This document shows, piece after piece, positions 26,635 to 34,300 of a stretch of DNA of 40,655 nucleotides; within the stretch, counting starts at the first letter, position 1, and each line of letters starts with the position of its first letter. Source of the DNA: Bacteroidetes bacterium HGW-Bacteroidetes-17 (GTDB lineage: Bacteria; Bacteroidota; Bacteroidia; Bacteroidales; GCA-2711565); contig PHDM01000017.1 of NCBI GenBank assembly GCA_002840985.1, forward strand, positions 1 to 40,655, read 5' to 3'. The translations under genes and the position numbers were made by a program. The notes below the pieces were generated by a model. That model made no database searches. It was not told the origin of the DNA and saw only the letters and a program-made list of their open reading frames with translations.

Positions 26635-27245
26635 GACTTATATTTCATTTTGATAATGAAACCATAAACGATGTGAAGAACACCAAATCCTATAGACCAG
26701 ATGATGAGCCCATAGCCTACCAACTGCAAGGAAAGCAAGCCAAGTAAAATTTCAATTAGCCCTAGGCTCCTAATTTCATTTAGTGTGTATTTGCTCACAT
26801 TAACTAGTGCCATACCGTAGAAAATTAGGGTCATTGGAAGCACAATACCAACATAACCTCTAACAAGAAACATCATTGAAATAATGCCCCCGGCAAGTAA
26901 TGGGATCGATAAGTTGAGAAGTATTCGCTTTGTTTGCTGATCCCAGATTTTTTGCTTCTTCTTTTTTATTTCTTGAGTTGTTAGAAAAATTACCAAACTT
27001 ATGCTTACAACAATTGTCGCACAGGCGATTATTAAAAGTTTGGAGAATTGTTCTGGAGTAAGGATGAGACTTCCAAAAATCAGATAATCATTACCGGCGA
27101 AAATAAATTTATGAGCCATGTACGCACCTATCAGAGCAGTAATGCCGGCTGATATACCCGAAAGGCCACTTAAAGAAATGAATCGTGAAGATCGGTTCAT
27201 GATGTCTTTGATTTCTTTTAGGTCTTCTATGTATTTTTTTTTCAT
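26631..27245 (-). CDS. Membrane protein paired with winged-helix regulator
   Basis: A 204-aa integral membrane protein with an N-terminal soluble helix (KKKYIEDLKEIKDIMNRSSR) followed by about six hydrophobic segments starting at FISLSGLSGISAGITALIGA. No enzymatic motif is seen. Proteins of this look are commonly found immediately upstream of HTH_34 regulators in Bacteroidota; whether it senses something or modulates the regulator is unknown. ATG at 27245, with a palindrome ending the leader 8 nt upstream. It is the first gene of the three-gene cassette. Confidence 0.82.
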   Translation of the reverse strand: MKKKYIEDLKEIKDIMNRSSRFISLSGLSGISAGITALIGAYMAHKFIFAGNDYLIFGSLILTPEQFSKLLIIACATIVVSISLVIFLTTQEIKKKKQKIWDQQTKRILLNLSIPLLAGGIISMMFLVRGYVGIVLPMTLIFYGMALVNVSKYTLNEIRSLGLIEILLGLLSLQLVGYGLIIWSIGFGVLHIVYGFIIKMKYKS

Positions 27246-27252
27246 ATAAAAG

Positions 27253-27271
27253 TACTTTGAAATACAAAGTA
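27253..27271. promoter_or_regulatory. Candidate operator: 7+5+7 palindrome
   Basis: TACTTTG-AAATA-CAAAGTA is a perfect 7-bp inverted repeat with a 5-nt centre. It ends 7 nt before the ATG at 27245 (minus strand). Its place and size fit a dimeric winged-helix repressor site for the regulator encoded in the same cassette. Which regulator binds is inference. Confidence 0.6.
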
Positions 27272-28319
27272 AGTAAATACATTTTTAAACTCCAAATTTA
27301 TTGTCAAAATATTTTTTAAATTTTACTTAAACATAACTTCGTTTGAAAAATACCAATTTAATTTCCGAAATCAGAAAAAAATACCAAAAATCTCCTAACA
27401 TGCTCAGATGAATTAGTATAATAAAGAAGTTTGCAGATAAATCATATGAGATATTTTCGGAACTATCTAGGATTTATTGATTTTGTGTCAATATAATAGA
27501 TCAGATTTATTTTATTCTGAATTTAAGACGATCATATTTATTGCTATGGTTTCAATCGTAATAACTTGATCATCCAAATAAGAGAATTCATTAATTATTT
27601 TTTTTTAAAGCTTCAAATTGTATTTCATACACTTACAATCTTGTTTCAACTGGACAATATTCAGAATTTAGTTCTTTAATCTTTTGGTCAGATAAAAATT
27701 AAACCAAATTGAAAATCATATTCTATTTGAAAGATTTTGATATTCATAAAAATAATTATATTTTTAACGTACCTAATTAATTTGAGGGCTAATTAATAAA
27801 TTTAGCGAAAAATTAATTCAGTTTGAACTAGACTTTACTAATAAAATTACTCCCCACTTAGCTTTATGATTAAGGTTATTATTCTATTGTGAACAATAAA
27901 ATTTTGACTTATTGTAATAATATCAAAACATGGCGAAAATGCAGAAAATACTAATTTGAGCAATAATTTCATAACAGGGACAATCAATATTGCCAAAAGA
28001 TACCATTACTGTTTATACTACTGGTCTACGTTTTCTTAACAATGGAATAATTAATGTCAATATTACTGGTTGAAATGTTAAGCATTTTTTTGAGGCGTCA
28101 CATCTTGCGGATAATTTTAGAGCAAGATTTTAAAGTTGAATTAATAAGTCTTAATTTGATATGAATAAATATCAAAATATCAACAGGATATTTGAAACAC
28201 TAAATGTATCTTATATCAGTTCCAAAATTGAAATAAGTGATGAGATAAAATGTATTGGGATGAAAAACCCCACTTTGAGAGTATAGTTTACAGGAAACAA
28301 TCAAAATAAACCGATTAAT
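27272..28319. other. Long AT-rich intergenic region before the giant surface protein
   Basis: About 1 kb without an intact gene, strongly AT-rich. It lies between divergent units: the minus-strand regulator cassette and the plus-strand giant protein. Promoters for both must be here, but no clear Bacteroidota consensus pair was found. The only structured part is the possible coding relic at 27926-28073. Confidence 0.6.
27926..28073 (+). pseudogene. Possible decayed fragment of an extracellular repeat protein
   Basis: One frame reads KHGENAENTNLSNNFITGTI and then NIA. After the run of four A at 27995-27998 the sense moves by one base and continues KDTITVYTTGLRFLNNGIIN and then VNITG followed by TGA. 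Gly/Asn/Thr-rich beta-repeat wording like this is common in Bacteroidota secreted proteins. There is no start codon and the match is judged by eye, so this may be chance. Confidence 0.25.
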
Positions 28320-31300
28320 ATGAAAATTCTTTTTTTGAATAATTTTAGAAATGCATTAATATTTTGCATAACTGTTTCATTTTCAAATTCTGTTTTCGGT
28401 ATTGATTTGTATGTTAGCGGTGCGTCAAATCCAACAGCAGCAAACGGACGATATATACCAAATGGAACCTACAGTGGATATAATAGTTGGGTGCATGAAT
28501 CGGGGGGATATTACATATACAACGATACCTATGGAACTTCTGGAAGGTATTGGAATCTTGACACGGATTTTACTGATGAAGGTACTGCCCCAACTGTAAT
28601 ATTTTACTCAAGTGCTACTTCTACCGAAGCTTCGCCTGCGTCAGTGACAAATTGGAGCCCTGATACTGGCTATTCTGGGACACTTACTATCACAGAGGGT
28701 GCTCCTATTCCTGAAATTGATATTCAGGGGAATAGTGTTTCTATTACCTCTGGAGGTTCTGCAATTTCAAGTAATAATTTTACTAATCTCGGATCAGCCA
28801 ATATTTCGGGAGCAACGATTGTTCGAACTTATGCCATTAAAAATGTTGGTGGAACTACATTAACCCTAAGCGGGTCATCACCGTATATTACCATTAGTGG
28901 AGCTAATTCTTCCGACTTTTCGATAACTGGGATACCTACTGCTTCAATTGCAGCTAATTCTTCAACTACTTTTCAGATAACTTTTAATCCTTCAGCTTCT
29001 GGTAATCGAAACGCCTCCGTTTCTATCGGTAATAATGATTCAAATGAAGATCCATATACTTTCGCAATTCAAGGGTATGGGTATACACCCAGTAATTTGG
29101 TGATTACGGGTATTACAAGTCCTGCAAACGCCAACGGAACTTATGTTCATCAGGGAACAATTAACAACTTTCAGTACTGGAAACATCAGACCTTGGTTTA
29201 CTATATCTTTAACAACGTTTATAGCGGTACCAGTTACTGGAACATTGATGTAGATACGGATGATACTGATAATGATTACTTATTTGTAAAAGTTTCTGAA
29301 AGCGGTTCGCCTCAGGGGCTTTCAGGGTGGTCAGCCAACACTGCTGATCCGGTTCCTACAGGAAGTCCGGTTATTAATGATGCCAATCCAACACCCGATA
29401 TTGCATTAGCCGGAAACTATATAGATATCATCAATGATGATACAAGCCCTTCGTTTACAGATAACACCAATTTTGGTTCACTTAATGTTTCTTCAGGCAC
29501 TAGGTCACGAATTTTTAAAATTCATAATACGGGTAATTCCACTTTAAATCTTTCAGGAACTTCTCCATACATTACAATTGGTGGCGCAGCAGATTCTGAT
29601 TTCAGTATTACGATTCCTCCTTCACCTAATATTTCTGCAGGTGATTCGACCTCATTTGTGGTTACATTCGATCCAACAGCTGCTGGTACTCGAATTGCAA
29701 CGTTATCAATTGCTAGTGATGATCCGGATGAAAGTCCATACAATATTACGATCCAAGGTGATGGTTTTACTGCCAAAAATCTGATTGTTTCCGGTATTAC
29801 TACCCCTGATGTTGTTAACGGAAATTATATTCATCAGGGTATTTTAAATGAATTTCAATATTGGAAACACGAAACCCTAAATTATTATATTTATAACCAT
29901 AAATATTCCCCTGGAACAACACTTTACTGGAACATTGATAATGATACGGATGATGCCTTTTCTTATTATTATTCACACGATCATAACGAAGATGCTTCAC
30001 CAGTTAATGTTACAGTCTGGGATACTTCCGGAACCCATATGGGTGCAATAGGAATTCCTTTAATTATTTATGCTGGGCCAGAAATGAATGTAGAGGGGAA
30101 TAATGTTTCAATAGCAGATGGGGATTCATCACCTAGTACCACAGATTATACCGATTTTGGAAGTCAACCAGTCAGTAGTGGTAACATTGTAAGGACTTTT
30201 ACAATCGAAAATGCTGGAGCAGAAGCATTAACTTTGACAGGTAGTTCACCCTATGTTGCAATTTCAGGAACAAATGCAGCTGATTTTAGCGTGACTTCAA
30301 CACCTTCAAACAGCATTGCACCTTCGGGTTCAACTACTTTTCAAATAACCTTTAATCCTTCAGGAGGCGGAACGCGTTCTGCAACGATCAGCATAGCGAA
30401 TGATGATGATGATGAAAACCCTTACAATTTTAATATTCAGGGTACTGGATTGGTTCCTGAAATGAACGTCAAAGGCAACTCCGTTTCGATTGCTGATGGA
30501 GATGCAAGCCCCTCTGTAAGTGACAGTACCGATTTTGGAAGTCAAACAGTTAGCAGTGGTACAATTGTAAGATCTTATACCATTGAAAACTTAGGGGGAG
30601 ATGTCTTAAATTTAACAGGGAGTTCACCCTATGTTGCAATATTAGGAACAAATGCAGCTGATTTTAGTGTGACTGCAACACCTTCAAACAGCATCGCTGC
30701 TTCAGGTTCAACCACTTTTCAAATTACCTTCGATCCTTCAGCAGGCGGAACTCGTTCTGCAACGATCAGCATAGCCAATGATGATGATAATGAAAACCCC
30801 TATAATTTCAATATACAGGGTACAGGTTTGTTGCCTGAAATTAATGTAAAAGGGAATGGGACAAGTATTGGCGATGGCGATACGACCCCTAGTACTACGG
30901 ATAATACAGATTTTGGGAAAACAGATCTTGTTTCAGGTATGATAACAAAAACATTCACCATCGAAAATACTGGAGCAGATGTATTGAATATTTCTTCAAT
31001 CACACTTTCATCTACTACACATTTCGCATTTAGTTCCGCATTGCCTACATCTGTTGCAATTGGTGGCAGTGAAACTTTTGATGTCACATTTGACCCTGCC
31101 TCTGCCGGTGATCAAACAATTACTTTAACAATTAATAATGATGACAGTAACGAAGGAACTTACAACTTTAATATCAAAGGCAGGGGAGTGGATGTTGCTG
31201 TGCCTGTCACTCAGGCAAGTTCAGTTTTATTTTCACCCCATGCAACAAAAATGAGTGTGAGTTGGACAAATGGCAATGGAGGGAAACGTGCTGTTTTTGT

Positions 31301-34300
31301 AAAAGCAGCAACAACTGGAACTGCAGCTCCTGTAAATGATTCTGTTTATACTGCTAGTGCGGTTTTCGGAAGCGGGTCCGAAGTACCCTCATCAGGCTGG
31401 TATTGTGTTTACAATGATGTTGGAACAAACGTAAGTATTACAAACTTAATTCCCGGCACTGCATACCGAGTTATGGTATGTGAGTTTAATGAAAGTGAAG
31501 GACTGATTAGATACAACACGAGCACGGCCACAGGAAATCCAGCTAATCAGCAGGCTGTTTTAGTTTTAATAAATGAAGTTGATTCGGATAACCCAGGCAC
31601 TGATACCTTGCAATTCATCGAGTTGTACGATGGAGGAATTGGAAATGTGTCACTTGACGGATTGGCAATTGTTTTATTCAATGGTACCGATGATTTATCA
31701 TATCGTAGTGTCGATCTGGATGGCTATTCTACCGATGCCAACGGATATTTTGTTTATGGTAACCCCGGAGTTTCGGGTGTAGATCTTTCTGAGCTTAATA
31801 GCCTATTAATTCAAAATGGACCTGATGCTGCAGCATTATATTCTGACAACGCGGCAAATTATCCTAACGGAACTGCGATTTCTACAACTAATTTAATTGA
31901 TGCTATCGTTTACGATAATGGTGAGGCAGACGATGCCGGGTTGTTAGTTCTTCTAAATGCCAGTGAACCTCAAGTAAATGAAGATGGTAATTCAAACAAG
32001 CTCTATCATTCCTTGCAAAGAATTCCGAACGGAACAGGTGGGGCAAGAAATACTTCAGCTTATTCTGCAGAATGGCCTACTCCAAAAGCAGCTAATGCAC
32101 AAGCTCCTGAAATCCTTGTAGAAGGAAATAGTATTGAAATCGCTGACGGGGATGTAACGCCAGATGTTGCAGATTCTACTGATTTCGGGAAAGCCGATCT
32201 TCTTTCAGGAACAATCACAAAAACATACACCATTAAAAACTATGGAACTGTTTCGCTAACAATCAGCTCAATAACGCTTTCAGATAATACTCATTTTCAA
32301 ATATCAGGAAGTACGCCAACAACAGTGAGTGCTAATGGTAGCGAATCTTTTAGCATTATATTCGATCCTTCGGCTGCAGGCACTCAAACAACTACCGTTA
32401 CCATTAATAGTAATGATCCTGATGAAGCTGCATTTGATTTTAGTATCAAAGGAACGGGCATCACTGCTCCTGTTTTGGCATCCATTGAAATATCTGCTTT
32501 AAGTTATACTGAAGGAGATACCGCCACCATATTAACAAGTACCATTACAATCAGTGATGATGATGACACAAACATTGATACTGCATCAATACAAATTATA
32601 GGTAATTATCAGAACGGTGAAGATGTTCTCAGCTTTACTAATCAAAACGGAATATCAGGAACCTGGACAGCAGGTACGGGAACAATTTCTTTATCAGGTA
32701 GTGCAAGTAAAACGAACTATGAAACTGCACTTAGGAGTGTTAAATACAATAATTCAGATGAAAACCCGACTACCTTGACCAGAACTGTAAGTTTCATGGT
32801 TAATGACGGGGAACAGAACAGTAATATTGAAACTCGTGAAATTAGTATTTCGTCAATAAATGATGATCCGACAATTACAGGTTTGCCAACAGACATAGCC
32901 GTTTTAGAAGATGTTGCAAGCAGTGTAGATTTGTCTGCGACAACTTTTGGTGATGTTGATGCGGGTTCGGATAGTATTAAGCTTTCCATTAAAGCAGGAT
33001 CGGGTACTCTTTCTGTAGCGGCAAGTGGCGGATTATCGTTTACAGGTAATGCCAGCGATTCTATTACAATAATAGGGACTGCTTCGAACATCGATACATA
33101 TTTAAATACAGCCTCTAACATATTATATACAAGCGCTTCAAATGAAAACGGAAATGATGCAACCACCCTCACTTTAATAGCCAATGATCAGGGTTATACT
33201 GGATCCGGAGGCGGATCAAATGTTACTCTTGGAACAGTTAACGTCGATATAACAGCAGTAAACGATCCACCGGTTGTTGATAGTGTTTTTGGCGATAATA
33301 CAAGTGAGGTTGTAGCCGGATCGGGCGCACAGAATATTACTGATTTTGATGATGCTACAGTCACCAATGTTGATTCGCCAGATTATAATGGTGGCTTTTT
33401 GACAATCTCTCAATCCGTCGGTACGGCAAATGGCAGCTTTGGTGTAGACGGAACGAGTGTTACATCAGGCGGGGATGAAACAATTGCAGCGGGAGAAACA
33501 ATTAGTGTGGGAGGTACTAGTATTGGCACTGTTGACGGGATAGATGACGGCCAAAGTGGAAACTCATTACAAATAGATTTTAATTCAAGTGCGACCAGTG
33601 CGCGTATACAATCGCTCATCAGAAGTCTAACTTATTCGTCACCATCCGGACTTGACTCAAGAATATTCACGCTCACACTTAACGACAATGATGGAACAAC
33701 AAATAGTGGCGATCAGGATGCTTCAGGCAACTTTGTAATTACTGTAACTCCCAATCCTCCGGTTTTAGGAAATATCGATGGAGATAGCCTTTCAATACCT
33801 GTCGGCGGCGCTGCTGTCAAAATAGATATCGGCGGAAACGCTACCGTTACTGATGGAGATTCACCGAATTTTAATACTGGTTTTATTACAATAGTACAAA
33901 ATACCGGAACAGCAAATGGGAACTTTTCCGTTGATGGAACAACTGTTGTCTCCGGAGCAGATGCTGCAATCGTTAATGGCGAAAACATAGTTGTCAGTGC
34001 AATAACAATCGGAACAGTGTCTGCTAATGACGGTCAGAGTGGAAACAATCTCACCATTAATTTTAACTCAAATGCAACACCGGCTAGAGTACAAACACTT
34101 TTAAGAAACATTAAATATGCCGCTCCTTCCGGAGCAGGAAACAGAACATTTACTGTCTCAGTTAAGGATGCCTCCACAAATGGTGCTATTGGCACAGCAG
34201 ATATTACAATTACAGTTGTCCCACCGGAAATGGATTTAAAACAAGGAACAACTGCAATTGCAGACGGTGGCAGTTACAATTTTGGGAGCAAAATCCCTCA

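Noticed and set aside
32717-33184. 155-codon open frame on the minus strand inside the giant gene
   Set aside because: It is an antisense shadow of repeat-coding sequence with no start context and no recognisable protein features.
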